Positions 1 through 9,272 of a DNA stretch of 64,000 nucleotides are shown here, in pieces. The DNA comes from CAIYRG01 sp963747255. GTDB taxonomy: Bacteria; Pseudomonadota; Alphaproteobacteria; Micropepsales; Micropepsaceae. The notes under the pieces were generated by a model. It made no database searches. It saw only the letters and a list, made by a program, of their open reading frames with translations, and was not told the origin of the DNA. Location: positions 372,001-436,000 of the forward strand of contig CAVVEG010000017.1 in NCBI GenBank assembly GCA_963747255.1, in the 5' to 3' direction. The position numbers and the translations under genes are program-made. The first letter of the stretch is position 1. Every line of letters begins with the position of its first letter.

Positions 1-392
1 ACCGTCCCATTTCCGGTTATGTGCGTCTTCCTCCGTTCATTTCTGCCGGAGGCAATCAGACATTGCTATCCGTAGTCCAGGAAGACGGTTTTCCGCAAAA
101 CATTGAACTCATGCTTTCCGGCCATATTCATACATTCGAGGCGATCAACTATTTCGGCAAGCTTCCACCACAACTCATCTCCGGGAACAGTGGCGATAAC
201 CTGGATGCAGCGCCGGCGGATCTTTCCGGACTGAGTATCGGCGGCCTTCCGGTTTCCAGCGGATTTTCTTTGCCCGGTTTTGGGTTCCTGCTGCTCACAC
301 GTGAGCGCGCCGGCTGGGATATCGGAATCTACAACCTGCAAGGCGTGAAAACACGCAGTTGCATGTTCGCTGCGCGGCACATTGAGTGCTGA
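1..392 (+). CDS. metallophosphoesterase, C-terminal part (5' partial)
   Basis: The reading frame is open from the first bases of the window, so this is the 3' end of a longer gene; the GTG at position 21 is unlikely to be the real start. The visible part carries a GHIHTFE motif, the GHxH metal-binding element of calcineurin-like phosphoesterases, followed by a segment with NSGDNLD. The substrate cannot be told from this fragment. The gene ends one base before the stop codon of the oppositely oriented M23 peptidase, so the two converge. The family call rests mainly on the GHxH motif and its context. Confidence 0.7.
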   Translation, partial: RPISGYVRLPPFISAGGNQTLLSVVQEDGFPQNIELMLSGHIHTFEAINYFGKLPPQLISGNSGDNLDAAPADLSGLSIGGLPVSSGFSLPGFGFLLLTRERAGWDIGIYNLQGVKTRSCMFAARHIEC

Positions 393-393
393 G

Positions 394-2022
394 TTACCGG
401 ACATCCGGCTGAACGCCGGGCCCTGCCTGTGCGACTTTGCTTTGAACTGGGATCGACGCTTCCAGCGTTTCGATCTGCTCGCGTGTGGCAAGGAATTCGC
501 TCAGCTCATTACCTTCCAGCTTTCGCCCCGAAGCCACTTTCACGGTCGCGGGATTCACCTGATTGTTGCGGACGCGGATTTCGTAATGCAGGTGCGGACC
601 CGTCGCGAGTCCGGTCATTCCGCTATAGGCGACGACATCACCCTGGGAGACGCTGCCGCCGATATGCGTGCCGTCCGCAAAGCGTGACAAATGGGCGTAC
701 GCGGTCGAGTAGCCATTGCCATGATCGATCACGACCATATTGCCGTATTCCCCCGCCCAACCCCTGTAGCTGACTTTGCCGCTACCGGCCGCCATCACCG
801 GCGTTCCGCTCGGCACCGCAAAATCGATGCCCTTATGCATTCGCGTGTATCCCAGAATCGGATGCAGCCTTGCACCAAAGCCGGATGAAATTCTTGCGCC
901 GTCCACCGGCGTTTTCATCAGCATCGACTTGGCGCTTTCGCCTTTGGAATTGAAATATTCCACCTCGCCGCTGGCGGATTGAAAGCGGTACAGCAGATGT
1001 GTCTTGTCACCCAGAGTGAGCGATGCCGCCAGAATGTCACCCGGCTTGGCCGGCTGCCCGTCTTCGGTCACATAGTTGCTGAAGAAGACTTCAAAGCTAT
1101 CGCCCGAATGCACGTCGCGCTGAAAGTCGACCTCATACGAAAACATGCGGATGATTTCGACCACGACCGTCGCCGACAGGCCGGCCTGGGTCGCCGCCTG
1201 GTACAGGCTTGAATCGATCATCGCGCCGGCGTGCTGGTAGCGTTCTTCCAGTTTGCGCTGAACGTTCTCAGCGAAGTAATTGTCAGGCGCCGTCAGGTGG
1301 ACATTGATCAGATGATCGATGCTGGGCGCGAACGAAAGTGACAGGATGCGACGTTCGGGTGAATTGTCCTGGGGTGGATCAGAGGCGTGATCGCCACTCC
1401 CCGAGTCCGCGGATCCCGCGCCAGCCGGTCCGAAAGTAATCTTGAACTGCTGGCCAAGATGGACCTTCTTCGGGCTGAACACCGGCTGGATCGCGTTCAC
1501 GACCGCAGCTGCATCTTCTTTCGTGGCGCCCGCATCTTCCAGCATGGCCGTAATGCTCTCGCCTTTTTCGGCGGTGAGGATCTGCGTCTCAATCTGCGGC
1601 TTTCCCAACCCACGCTGGAATTTCAGCAATCTCTCCAATGGACCCGTTATCCCGGGTCCGATCAGCCCGGCGGAACGATACAATTCATTGGAGCCGTCGC
1701 CCGGAATCGCCGGGATGGCGTGCAGTCCGGCCATGCGCAACAGCATGTCATAGGGAAGCGCCGCGGTTTCCCGGCGCGGCTCGTAAGCACGCGTGCTGGA
1801 TGATGGCGTAACCGAAAGCGACAGGCAGGTTACGGTAACGGCTACCGACGTTGTGATACCGGTGGAGATCAGCGCCCATCGGCCGTCCTGCGACCGCAGA
1901 ACACGCGCCACATCGCCACGAAACTGTCGCAACCTGGCAGTATGAGAGAATATCTGGGTCAGTGCACCGCGTAGCAAGCCGTCGCCCCTTGTTCCGGCGG
2001 CGAGGTTGCCCCCGGCGCCCAA
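394..2022 (-). CDS. M23 family metallopeptidase (membrane-anchored, peptidoglycan hydrolase)
   Basis: The C-terminal third is a LytM/M23 domain. It starts at SSGFGARLHPILG and contains HKGID (zinc His and Asp) and PHLHYEI (HxH), so the zinc site looks complete and active. A hydrophobic stretch near residues 48-70 (WALISTGITTSVAVTV) should anchor it in the inner membrane, placing the catalytic domain in the periplasm. The middle part resembles the LysM/OapA-like region of this family. Expected role: cutting peptidoglycan cross-links during growth or division. The start used is a TTG and is uncertain; a start closer to the membrane segment is possible. Confidence 0.85.
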   Translation of the reverse strand: MGAGGNLAAGTRGDGLLRGALTQIFSHTARLRQFRGDVARVLRSQDGRWALISTGITTSVAVTVTCLSLSVTPSSSTRAYEPRRETAALPYDMLLRMAGLHAIPAIPGDGSNELYRSAGLIGPGITGPLERLLKFQRGLGKPQIETQILTAEKGESITAMLEDAGATKEDAAAVVNAIQPVFSPKKVHLGQQFKITFGPAGAGSADSGSGDHASDPPQDNSPERRILSLSFAPSIDHLINVHLTAPDNYFAENVQRKLEERYQHAGAMIDSSLYQAATQAGLSATVVVEIIRMFSYEVDFQRDVHSGDSFEVFFSNYVTEDGQPAKPGDILAASLTLGDKTHLLYRFQSASGEVEYFNSKGESAKSMLMKTPVDGARISSGFGARLHPILGYTRMHKGIDFAVPSGTPVMAAGSGKVSYRGWAGEYGNMVVIDHGNGYSTAYAHLSRFADGTHIGGSVSQGDVVAYSGMTGLATGPHLHYEIRVRNNQVNPATVKVASGRKLEGNELSEFLATREQIETLEASIPVQSKVAQAGPGVQPDVR

Positions 2023-2274
2023 CTGATTGCGCAGTCTTGCGAGCTCCCAACCGCAAGACCTCTCCCGATTCAGCCTCCATGGCCGGATCGCGCTTGGCCG
2101 CTGCTACACCCCCAAAACTCTATCTCGAACGAGGGCCACAATTTGGACCAGCTTCGGCTTCTTGCCTCACGGTTTCGCGATGGGCAAGAAAAAAATTATG
2201 AAATGTTGCAAAGAAACATCAACCGCTACGCGTTATCTAAAATTCGTCTCAATTCCAAAGAGACGATTTCAGAC

Positions 2275-3444
2275 TTATTCAGCTGGTTGCGGAAGTGCGT
2301 CGGGTAGTTCGCGCTTCTGGGCGCGTTTCAACCACCACATGCTGACGCCGGTTATTCCAAACAGCAGGGGTAGCAGTCCTGACAGGAAAACAAGGCCGCG
2401 CCAAATGACTCCGAGACCCTGACCATAATGCAGCACGCGCAGCCAAACGAGCATTTGTTTTCCGGGCGAATAATTACGTGGGTCGACGACATCGAGTATT
2501 TCAGGCCCAGGCCCAATGAATGTCGAAATCTGCGGCGACGTATCGCCAACCAGGTTCGGGACCAGCGTGACCATGTAAACCCCATCTTTCTGAGGGGGTA
2601 ACTGAACCTGGACAACACGCGCGTGAGCAACCGATGATCTCGCCACCAGGATCGCATCATCGGGCGTGAGCTGGTTTCTGTTCGTGATACTGGCAGCAGT
2701 GCGTGGATCGACCGAGGCGGAAGTCAGCGTATTTCGCATTGGCAGAATCCGCCCGACCGCCGATTGAAAGGTCACGGGAAAAGCCAGATCGACGCCACTG
2801 ATGCATACAACGAGGAACACCAGCAGGGACCAGAATCCGGTCACGCTGTGAAGGTCGCGGTTGAACCGGAAGCCGCGTGCGCCCTTTCTTATCCAGAAGG
2901 CAGACCGCCATTGCCCTCTGCGCGGCCACCACAGCAGCAATCCCGACAGCCCGAAGAGGACCATAGCGATGCCGAGCAAACCAACGATCTGCACACCGTA
3001 ATACTGCGGCACCATCAGCGCGATGTGCATGCTGCGCAAATTCCGGTTGAATTCGCCCTGCCGGCGTCTCTCTTCGCTGCCGAGGAACTTGAGCGACACA
3101 GGATCCAGATAAATATTAAGGCCCTGGAGATTGCGCCCTCCGGGCGGACGCCGCCCGGGCGGTAAGCCAACCTGAACCGCAGCGGCTGTCCCTGCACGTG
3201 AAGGAACCGTTACAGCCGTAACCGGCCAGCCAGGAGGAGCAAGTTTTTCGGCCGCGGCAACAATGCTGGTCACAGACTGCACTGGCCCGCGCGCCGGGGC
3301 CGACGGGATGGCGTAATCGGCGTACCAGTCTTGCGCAACGATCAGACTGCCCGTCAGGCCAATGATCACGATCGGGATGGCCAATGTCAGACCGGCCCAG
3401 AGATGGACAAATTGCAACGCCTTGCGAAAACGCCACCAGTCCAT
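2275..3444 (-). CDS. PepSY-associated TM helix domain protein
   Basis: About 389 residues with four predicted membrane segments: near residues 12-35 (VHLWAGLTLAIPIVIIGLTGSLI), around the centre (VQIVGLLGIAMVLFGLSGLLLWW), next (SLLVFLVVCISGV) and at the C-terminus (LVFLSGLLPLLFGITGVSMWW). The repeated LSGLLLWWPRR-type ends are typical of the PepSY_TM family, found in iron-uptake-linked reductases and in inner-membrane proteins of unknown function. A periplasmic PepSY-like stretch lies between the helices. It stands between an M23 peptidase and gamma-glutamyltransferase on the same strand. The specific role is not shown by the sequence; ferric-siderophore reduction is one family role. Confidence 0.75.
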   Translation of the reverse strand: MDWWRFRKALQFVHLWAGLTLAIPIVIIGLTGSLIVAQDWYADYAIPSAPARGPVQSVTSIVAAAEKLAPPGWPVTAVTVPSRAGTAAAVQVGLPPGRRPPGGRNLQGLNIYLDPVSLKFLGSEERRRQGEFNRNLRSMHIALMVPQYYGVQIVGLLGIAMVLFGLSGLLLWWPRRGQWRSAFWIRKGARGFRFNRDLHSVTGFWSLLVFLVVCISGVDLAFPVTFQSAVGRILPMRNTLTSASVDPRTAASITNRNQLTPDDAILVARSSVAHARVVQVQLPPQKDGVYMVTLVPNLVGDTSPQISTFIGPGPEILDVVDPRNYSPGKQMLVWLRVLHYGQGLGVIWRGLVFLSGLLPLLFGITGVSMWWLKRAQKRELPDALPQPAE

Positions 3445-3465
3445 GATCCCAGCCCCGCAATCGAC

Positions 3466-5199
3466 TCAGTAGCCGATCGCCACTCCATCTTTGCGCATTT
3501 CGGTGGCGCCCCAGTATGCGCCGTTCGTTCTGTCCCGCAATATCGCCTGATAACCGCCGAATCCGCCAGTGCCTGGCACCAGATGATGGCCGCGCCTGGT
3601 AAGTTCCGCGCGTACTGAGGGCGTAATCCCGGATTCGATCTGTACCAGCCCGACCCCGCGCGCAGCCTGTCCGGTTACTTCCGTTCCGCCGACATGACGA
3701 AAACGCATGAAGTCACCCGCCTCCTGCACATTCATGCCGAAATCGATGATGTTTACCAGAACCTGAACATGACCCTGGGGTTGCATGTCGCCGCCCATCA
3801 GGCCGAATGACAGCCAGGGCTGCCCATCTTTCATCACGAAGCCCGGGATGATCGTATGAAAAGGCCGCTTGCCCGGCGCATAGACATCCGGCGAATGTGG
3901 ATCCAGCGAGAACAACGCCCCTCGGTCTTGGAACATGAACCCAAGACCGTCAGGCACAAGGCCTGAGCCGAGATCGGCGTAATTGGATTGAATCAGCGAA
4001 ACCATCATGCCGTCCTTGTCCGCGACGGTCAGATAGGTTGTGTCGCCTTTGACCAGCCTGGCTTCCCCCGGGCCAATATCCGGATTGGCGCGATCCATGC
4101 GGATTTGCGCCCGGCGTGTCCTGGCGTATTCCGCAGAAATCAGTGTCTTGACGGGGATTTGGGCGAATTCCGGGTCGCCAAAATATTTTGCGAGATCCTC
4201 GTAAGCCAGTCTCTTCGCCTCGATCATGACATGCAGGGCGTCGGCAGAGCCCGGCCCCATTTTTTTCAGGTCGTAGCCCTCCAGGATCTTCAGCATCTCC
4301 AGAACGGCCGCGCCCTGGCCGTTCGGTGGCAATTCATAAACATCATAGCCACGGTAATTGACGGAGATCGGATCGACCCATTCGCCGTGATGCGCGGCAA
4401 AATCCTCGTAGCGCAGGTCGCCGCCAATGCGCCGGAAATAGGCGTCGATGGTTTTGGCCAGCGCGCCTTTGTAGAACGCATCGCGTCCACCCTGCGCCAG
4501 CGTCTGATAAGTGCGCGCGAGGTCCGTGTTCCTGAAAATCTGTCCCTGAACGGGAGGTTCGCCATTGATCAGATATGTATGCTCGGCGTTCTGGAACTCT
4601 TCGATTTCTGAAGACGCTGCAAGGCTTGCCATATTCGCTGCCCAGAGGGCTGCGATGTATTGGCTCACCGGGAAACCTTCGCGCGCATAGCCGATTGCAG
4701 GCGCAAGCAATTCCGGCATCGGAAGCTTGCCGAACTTGTCATGCAGCGCGTACCAGCCATCCACAGTCCCCGGCACGGTCACGGACAACGATCCGAAAGC
4801 AGGCACGAACGGACTACCTTCCAGCTTGCGTTTCATATCGGCAAGAGTGCGGCCTTTCGGCGATCGCCCGGAGCCATTATAGCCGTAAAGCTGTCGGTTC
4901 TTCGGATCCCAGACAATGGCGAAGAGATCGCCGCCAACTCCGCACGAGACCGGCTCCATCAAACCGAGCGCGGCATTGGCCGCGATCGCCGCATCGACGG
5001 CCGTTCCGCCCTTTTTAAGAACATCCAGTGCAATCTCGGATGCGAGCGGTTGCATCGTGGCGGCCATGCCGTGTACCGCGATTACAGGTGCCCGCGTTGC
5101 GAATGGCGCGCCGACATAGCGGTCTCCGTTTCCGGCCGCGGAACTGTTATTCGCGTAAAGTACCGCCATGAGAATCATCCCTGTGAACGTCCATTTCAC
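3466..5199 (-). CDS. ggt: gamma-glutamyltransferase
   Basis: Periplasmic Ntn-hydrolase that cleaves gamma-glutamyl bonds of glutathione or transfers the glutamyl group. The mature N-terminal region contains PVSCGVGGDLFAIVWD, and the autoprocessing site with the catalytic Thr is in KGDTTYLTVADKDG. Downstream SFGLMGGDMQPQGHVQ is the typical C-terminal motif. The GTG start at 5199 is preferred because a strong AGGAGG ribosome site lies just upstream and a signal peptide (WTFTGMILMAVLYANNSSA) follows at once; a longer frame to 5259 lacks this. Size about 577 residues, normal for the family. It lies downstream of msrA on the same strand. Confidence 0.93.
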   Translation of the reverse strand: MKWTFTGMILMAVLYANNSSAAGNGDRYVGAPFATRAPVIAVHGMAATMQPLASEIALDVLKKGGTAVDAAIAANAALGLMEPVSCGVGGDLFAIVWDPKNRQLYGYNGSGRSPKGRTLADMKRKLEGSPFVPAFGSLSVTVPGTVDGWYALHDKFGKLPMPELLAPAIGYAREGFPVSQYIAALWAANMASLAASSEIEEFQNAEHTYLINGEPPVQGQIFRNTDLARTYQTLAQGGRDAFYKGALAKTIDAYFRRIGGDLRYEDFAAHHGEWVDPISVNYRGYDVYELPPNGQGAAVLEMLKILEGYDLKKMGPGSADALHVMIEAKRLAYEDLAKYFGDPEFAQIPVKTLISAEYARTRRAQIRMDRANPDIGPGEARLVKGDTTYLTVADKDGMMVSLIQSNYADLGSGLVPDGLGFMFQDRGALFSLDPHSPDVYAPGKRPFHTIIPGFVMKDGQPWLSFGLMGGDMQPQGHVQVLVNIIDFGMNVQEAGDFMRFRHVGGTEVTGQAARGVGLVQIESGITPSVRAELTRRGHHLVPGTGGFGGYQAILRDRTNGAYWGATEMRKDGVAIGY

Positions 5200-5282
5200 A
5201 GCCGGTCTCCTCCTGTGAAATTCGCCTGATTGGGGGGGTAGCACATTCGGGGGCTTCACCCGCTGCGGGCTTTATTGCAACG

Positions 5283-5765
5283 CTAATCCGGCATCGGCAC
5301 GTGACAGGATGGCAATCCGTTCTTCTCAAAATAGCGCTGATGATATTCTTCGGCCCGGTACAAATTACGGAACGGTTCGACGGAGGCGACAATTGGCCGC
5401 CTGAAACGTCTGGCGGCGGTCAATTCTTCGATCTTTCTGCGCGCCTTCTGTTCCTGTTCCGGCGTCTCGGCGAATATCACGGACCGGTATTGCGTGCCGA
5501 GATCGGGCCCCTGGCGATTCATGGTGGTGGAATCGTGATCGCCAAAATAAACATCGAGAAGGCGGTCATAGCTGACCTTTTCCGGATCAAAGGTGATCTG
5601 AACCACCTCGGCACGGCCCGTGGTGCCACTGCAAACCTGCTTGTAAGTGGGATTTGCGACCGACCCGCCGGCATAGCCGCTCACTGCGTCCACCACTCCA
5701 GAAACCTCGCCGAAGAAAGATTTCACTCCCCAGAAACAACCCGCGCCGAATACCGCCATTTCCAT
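5283..5765 (-). CDS. msrA: peptide-methionine (S)-S-oxide reductase MsrA
   Basis: 160 residues. The catalytic GCFWG motif is at residues 9-13 (AGCFWGVKSFF), followed by the typical GYAGG and NPTYKQVCSGTTGRAEVVQI segments; YFGDHDSTTMNRQGPDLGTQYRS is the standard substrate-binding stretch. It reduces the S-epimer of methionine sulfoxide in oxidised proteins using thioredoxin. Upstream of ggt on the same strand, so both may serve redox and thiol homeostasis. A hairpin-like CCCGCTGCGGG lies in the short gap to ggt, but no T-run follows it in the direction of transcription, so co-transcription is possible. Confidence 0.96.
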   Translation of the reverse strand: MEMAVFGAGCFWGVKSFFGEVSGVVDAVSGYAGGSVANPTYKQVCSGTTGRAEVVQITFDPEKVSYDRLLDVYFGDHDSTTMNRQGPDLGTQYRSVIFAETPEQEQKARRKIEELTAARRFRRPIVASVEPFRNLYRAEEYHQRYFEKNGLPSCHVPMPD

Positions 5766-5872
5766 TGCAAATCCAAATCCTTCCGTTCAGGGCGATTATA
5801 AGACGCGCCCGAATGCCCGTCACGGGTGAGTCCCCTTGATTCGTCATGCGCAATCGCGGAAACGAATTTGGC

Positions 5873-6973
5873 ATGAAAGTTCTCATCGTCGGCGGCGGTA
5901 TTGCGGGTCTTTCCATTGCGTGGCAGCTGGCCCGCGAAGGTTTGCCGGTTGAAATAGTTGAGCGTGGGCTGTGCGGCCGCGCGGCTTCCTGGGCAGCGGC
6001 CGGCATGCTTGCGCCTGGCGGCGAGCAGGCAAACGGAACCGACGCCTTCGCGCAGCTTGCCTGGCAATCGCGGCAGGCCTGGCCTGCATTCGCGTCAGAA
6101 ATTGAAGCGGCCAGCGGCGCAGATATTTCCTATCGCGAGAGTGGCTCATTGCTTGTTGCCGAAACCGAAGAACAGGCGGAATCCCATCGCGCCGGAGCGA
6201 ATTCTGGCGAGCACTGGCTCGCGCGTAAGGCGTTGCTGGAGTTCGAACCATCGCTCTCCGCAAATCTCTACGGAGCTTTGCGCTTTCCCGGGGACGCACA
6301 GGTGGATAACCGCGCGCTTTGCGACGCGCTACTCGACGCAATCGTCGCGAACGGGGTTGAAGTCCATGAGAATTGCGAAGCGCGCTCAGTAATGATTGCG
6401 GGCGGAAAGGCACAGGCAGTGCTGACCGGCCGCGGTCCGATGGAGGCGGAGAAAATCCTCCTCGCATGTGGCTCCTGGATCAATCTGGTCTGCGGTGAGG
6501 ATGCCGGTCTCCCACCGGTCAGACCGGTCAAGGGGCAAATGATTGCCTGCGAGCCACCGGCCGGCGTCACCCTTCCCAATGCGCTGATCTGGTCCGACGG
6601 CGTGTATCTCGTTCCGCGCAAGGACCGGCTGTTAATCGGAGCAAGTGTCGAAAATGCCGGTTTCGATACCAGCGTCGAACGTGGAACCGGCGAACATCTG
6701 CTGGCATCAGCCACGCGCCTGATCCCGTCTTTGCCGCAATGGACGCTGGCGGAAGTCTGGTCCGGCCTGCGTCCCCGGACGGCCGACGAAGCACCCATCC
6801 TAGGCGAGACTGCGATCTCCGGACTCTATGTCGCCGGGGGACAATTCCGGAACGGAATCCTCTTTGCGCCGGTTATCGCGGATATCATGTCTGCGGTTAT
6901 TCTCGGGAACGATCCCGGCGAGCTCGCCGAGGCATTCAGTCCGCTGCGGTTTTCGCAAACCGGGGGCCAATGA
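5873..6973 (+). CDS. thiO: glycine oxidase ThiO (FAD-dependent oxidoreductase)
   Basis: FAD enzyme that oxidises glycine to iminoacetate for the thiazole ring of thiamin. The dinucleotide-binding fold is at the N-terminus (VLIVGGGIAGLSIAWQLAREG), with WAAAGMLAPG after it. The C-terminus has the DAO-family signature SGLRPRTADEAPILGET followed by YVAGGQFRNGILFAPVIADI. The ATG at 5873 is chosen because the GxGxxG fold begins directly after it; the in-frame ATG at 5846 would add nine unrelated residues. It overlaps the HIT gene by four bases (ATGA). No other thi genes are nearby, so a broader D-amino-acid oxidase role cannot be excluded. Confidence 0.88.
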   Translation: MKVLIVGGGIAGLSIAWQLAREGLPVEIVERGLCGRAASWAAAGMLAPGGEQANGTDAFAQLAWQSRQAWPAFASEIEAASGADISYRESGSLLVAETEEQAESHRAGANSGEHWLARKALLEFEPSLSANLYGALRFPGDAQVDNRALCDALLDAIVANGVEVHENCEARSVMIAGGKAQAVLTGRGPMEAEKILLACGSWINLVCGEDAGLPPVRPVKGQMIACEPPAGVTLPNALIWSDGVYLVPRKDRLLIGASVENAGFDTSVERGTGEHLLASATRLIPSLPQWTLAEVWSGLRPRTADEAPILGETAISGLYVAGGQFRNGILFAPVIADIMSAVILGNDPGELAEAFSPLRFSQTGGQ

Positions 6974-7398
6974 CCATTTCTTTTTCCGTTCATCCTCGTC
7001 TCGCTGCGGACTCGGCTTTGATCTGTGAATGGCCGCTGTCCCGGGTGCTGCTGATGAATGATGTGCGCTTTCCCTGGATCGTCCTCGTTCCCCGCCGGCA
7101 AGCCATCGTCGAACTGTTCGAACTTGGTGAAACGGACAGAACGCTGCTGACGCGCGAAATCACGCGTGCAAGCGAAGTGCTGAAATCATGGGCGGCCACA
7201 CACGGTCCCTGCGATAAGATAAACATCGCCATGATCGGCAACATCGTGCCGCAATTGCATGTGCATATCGTGGCGCGCGCGAAAAATGACTCTGAATGGC
7301 CCCATCCGGTATGGGGCAGGGGCGAACCGTTGCGATATTCCCCCCTCCAACTGCAACGTAGCGTGTCGGAACTGTCGCAGCTTCTTGAAGGTCAGTAG
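6970..7398 (+). CDS. HIT domain-containing protein
   Basis: 143-residue histidine-triad nucleotide-binding protein, starting at the ATG that overlaps the thiO stop. The core motif reads NIVPQLHVHIVARAKND. The first triad His is Gln (QxHxH), a form I recall as common in an alphaproteobacterial HIT subgroup; the nucleophile-position His pair is kept. An ending like PVWGRGEPLRYSP is characteristic of that subgroup. It probably hydrolyses a dinucleoside polyphosphate or AMP conjugate. Its 3' end overlaps the convergent NAD kinase gene by seven bases. Confidence 0.9.
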   Translation: MTISFSVHPRLAADSALICEWPLSRVLLMNDVRFPWIVLVPRRQAIVELFELGETDRTLLTREITRASEVLKSWAATHGPCDKINIAMIGNIVPQLHVHIVARAKNDSEWPHPVWGRGEPLRYSPLQLQRSVSELSQLLEGQ

Positions 7399-8150
7399 AG
7401 AAACTGCTCCGCGAGAATTCGTTCGTCGAGACTGTGCCCTGCGTCGAACAGCATCGTCATCGATGTCGTACGGTCCTCTGCGACATCCACCCGCGTGACT
7501 TGCCGCACTTCAAAGCTGTCTGCGGTGGCGCTGACCGGGCGCTTCGCAGGCTCGATAATATCCAGACGGATCTTCGCTTCGTGCGGCAGCAGCGCTCCCC
7601 GCCAGCGCCGTGGGCGGAACGGACTTAGGGGCGTCATCGCCAGCAATGCGGCATCGATGGGTAGAATCGGCCCGTGCGCCGACAGATTATAGGCCGTGCT
7701 GCCGGCCGGTGTTGAAACGAGGATACCATCGCAGATCAACTCATTCAGGCGGACTTTCCCGTCAAGGCTGATCCGGAGTTTCGCCGTCTGACGGGTTTCG
7801 CGCAGCAGCGAGACCTCGTTGAACGCCAGCGCCTCCACAACCCCGTTTCGGGACTCCGCCCGCATGAGCAGGGGATGGATGCGTGCCGGCTCGGCGGCCT
7901 CAAGCCGTTGCAGCAGGTCTTCTTCACTAAACTCGTTCATCAGAAAACCGATGGATCCGAAATTCATGCCATAAATCGGAATCTCGCGGCCGAGATAATG
8001 ATGCAGGGTCTGCAGCATGAAGCCGTCGCCGCCCAGCGCCACGATGACCGACGCATCTTCGCCGGCGTCACCATAGCGCTTCTGCAATTCTTCCAGCGCG
8101 CTCTGCGCCTCGGGCGATTCGGATGCTGTGAAATGGACCTTGCGTCGCAA
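7392..8150 (-). CDS. nadK: NAD kinase
   Basis: 252 residues, phosphorylating NAD to NADP in the cytoplasm. The hallmark GGDG motif is in VIVALGGDGFMLQTLHHYL, with MNFGSIGFLMNEF and the second signature LICDGILVSTPAGSTAYNLSAHGPILP. The short, compact form matches the alphaproteobacterial enzyme. The gene starts seven bases after the stop of moaA on the same strand, so moaA-nadK form an operon. It converges with the HIT gene with a seven-base overlap. Confidence 0.95.
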   Translation of the reverse strand: MRRKVHFTASESPEAQSALEELQKRYGDAGEDASVIVALGGDGFMLQTLHHYLGREIPIYGMNFGSIGFLMNEFSEEDLLQRLEAAEPARIHPLLMRAESRNGVVEALAFNEVSLLRETRQTAKLRISLDGKVRLNELICDGILVSTPAGSTAYNLSAHGPILPIDAALLAMTPLSPFRPRRWRGALLPHEAKIRLDIIEPAKRPVSATADSFEVRQVTRVDVAEDRTTSMTMLFDAGHSLDERILAEQFLY

Positions 8151-8157
8151 CGACGGA

Positions 8158-9147
8158 TCAACCGCCCGTCAGCGACATCTGGCGCCCAACGGCGGGCCGG
8201 TTGTGTCGCCGGTCGATGATAAAGTCATGCCCCTTCGGTTTCCGGGAAATGGCCTCGTCGATTGCCGAATCCAACAAGGCATCGTCTTCCGAGGCACGAA
8301 GAACGCCCCGCAGATCGGCGGAATCCTCCTGGCCCAGGCACATATAAAGCATTCCCGTACAGGTCAGGCGCACGCGGTTGCAGCTTTCGCAGAAATTATG
8401 GCTCAGCGGTGTGATGAATCCGATGCGTCCACCGGTTTCCGCCACACGAACATAGCGCGCCGGGCCTCCGGTGTGTTCGGGCGTCGCCTCCATGGTGAAA
8501 TGCCGGGCGAGGTCGGCTTTTACCAGTGACAGCGGCAGATATTGCTCGGTCCGGTCCGCATCGACGTCTCCCATCGGCATGGTTTCAATCAGCGTGATGT
8601 CCATGCCGCGCCCATGGGCCCAATGGACGAGATCGGGTATTTCCTGCTCGTTTACCCCCCTCAGCGCTACGACATTGATTTTGATCTTCATGCCGGCCTT
8701 TTGCGCCGCCTCGATGCCGCCGATCACCTTCGATAGGTCGCCCCAACGGGTGATGGTGCGAAATTTGGCCGGGTCCAGCGTGTCCACCGAGACGTTCACC
8801 CGACGGACCCCGCAATCGGAAAGTTCGCCTGCATAGCGCGCAAGCTGACTGCCATTGGTGGTCAGAGTGAGTTCTTCGAGCGCGCCGCTTTCGACCCGGC
8901 CGCCAAGCGCGCGAAACAGCTTCATGACATCGCGGCGGACCAGCGGTTCTCCGCCGGTCAGGCGGAGTTTCCGCACACCTTTTCGAATGAACGCGCCACA
9001 AAGCCGATCAAGTTCTTCCAACGACAATACGTCGGCCTTGGGAAGAAACGTCATATGTTCCGGCATGCAATAGACGCAACGGAAGTCGCAACGGTCCGTC
9101 ACGGAAACCCGCAAATAGCTGATGCTGCGGCCGAATGGGTCGATCAT
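8158..9147 (-). CDS. moaA: GTP 3',8-cyclase MoaA (molybdenum cofactor biosynthesis)
   Basis: Radical-SAM enzyme that starts Moco synthesis by rearranging GTP. The N-terminal SAM cluster is CDFRCVYC; the C-terminal second cluster is the FCESCNRVRLTCTGMLYMCLG region; the protein ends in the conserved di-glycine (SLTGG) needed by MoaA. The ATG at 9147 is chosen because family proteins start right at IDPFGRSISYLRVSVTDRC; an upstream in-frame start adds unrelated residues. It is transcribed with nadK and is divergent from a molybdoenzyme gene at 9273. Four genes in this window encode subunits of Moco enzymes, so MoaA serves local clients. Confidence 0.95.
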   Translation of the reverse strand: MIDPFGRSISYLRVSVTDRCDFRCVYCMPEHMTFLPKADVLSLEELDRLCGAFIRKGVRKLRLTGGEPLVRRDVMKLFRALGGRVESGALEELTLTTNGSQLARYAGELSDCGVRRVNVSVDTLDPAKFRTITRWGDLSKVIGGIEAAQKAGMKIKINVVALRGVNEQEIPDLVHWAHGRGMDITLIETMPMGDVDADRTEQYLPLSLVKADLARHFTMEATPEHTGGPARYVRVAETGGRIGFITPLSHNFCESCNRVRLTCTGMLYMCLGQEDSADLRGVLRASEDDALLDSAIDEAISRKPKGHDFIIDRRHNRPAVGRQMSLTGG

Positions 9148-9272
9148 GGGGGTAGATGTAGCAGTCAGCGGGACGAATTTCCAATCCGGTGCGCCCCTTG
9201 CTCGCAAATCGCACCCTTGCACGGGTCGTCGCCTCCCCCGTAAACGAAGGGTGCAACACGCGGACGTGACAG

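Noticed and set aside
5229..5275. Intrinsic terminator CCCGCTGCGGGCTTTATT between ggt and msrA
   Set aside because: The T-run follows the stem only on the plus strand, while both flanking genes are on the minus strand.
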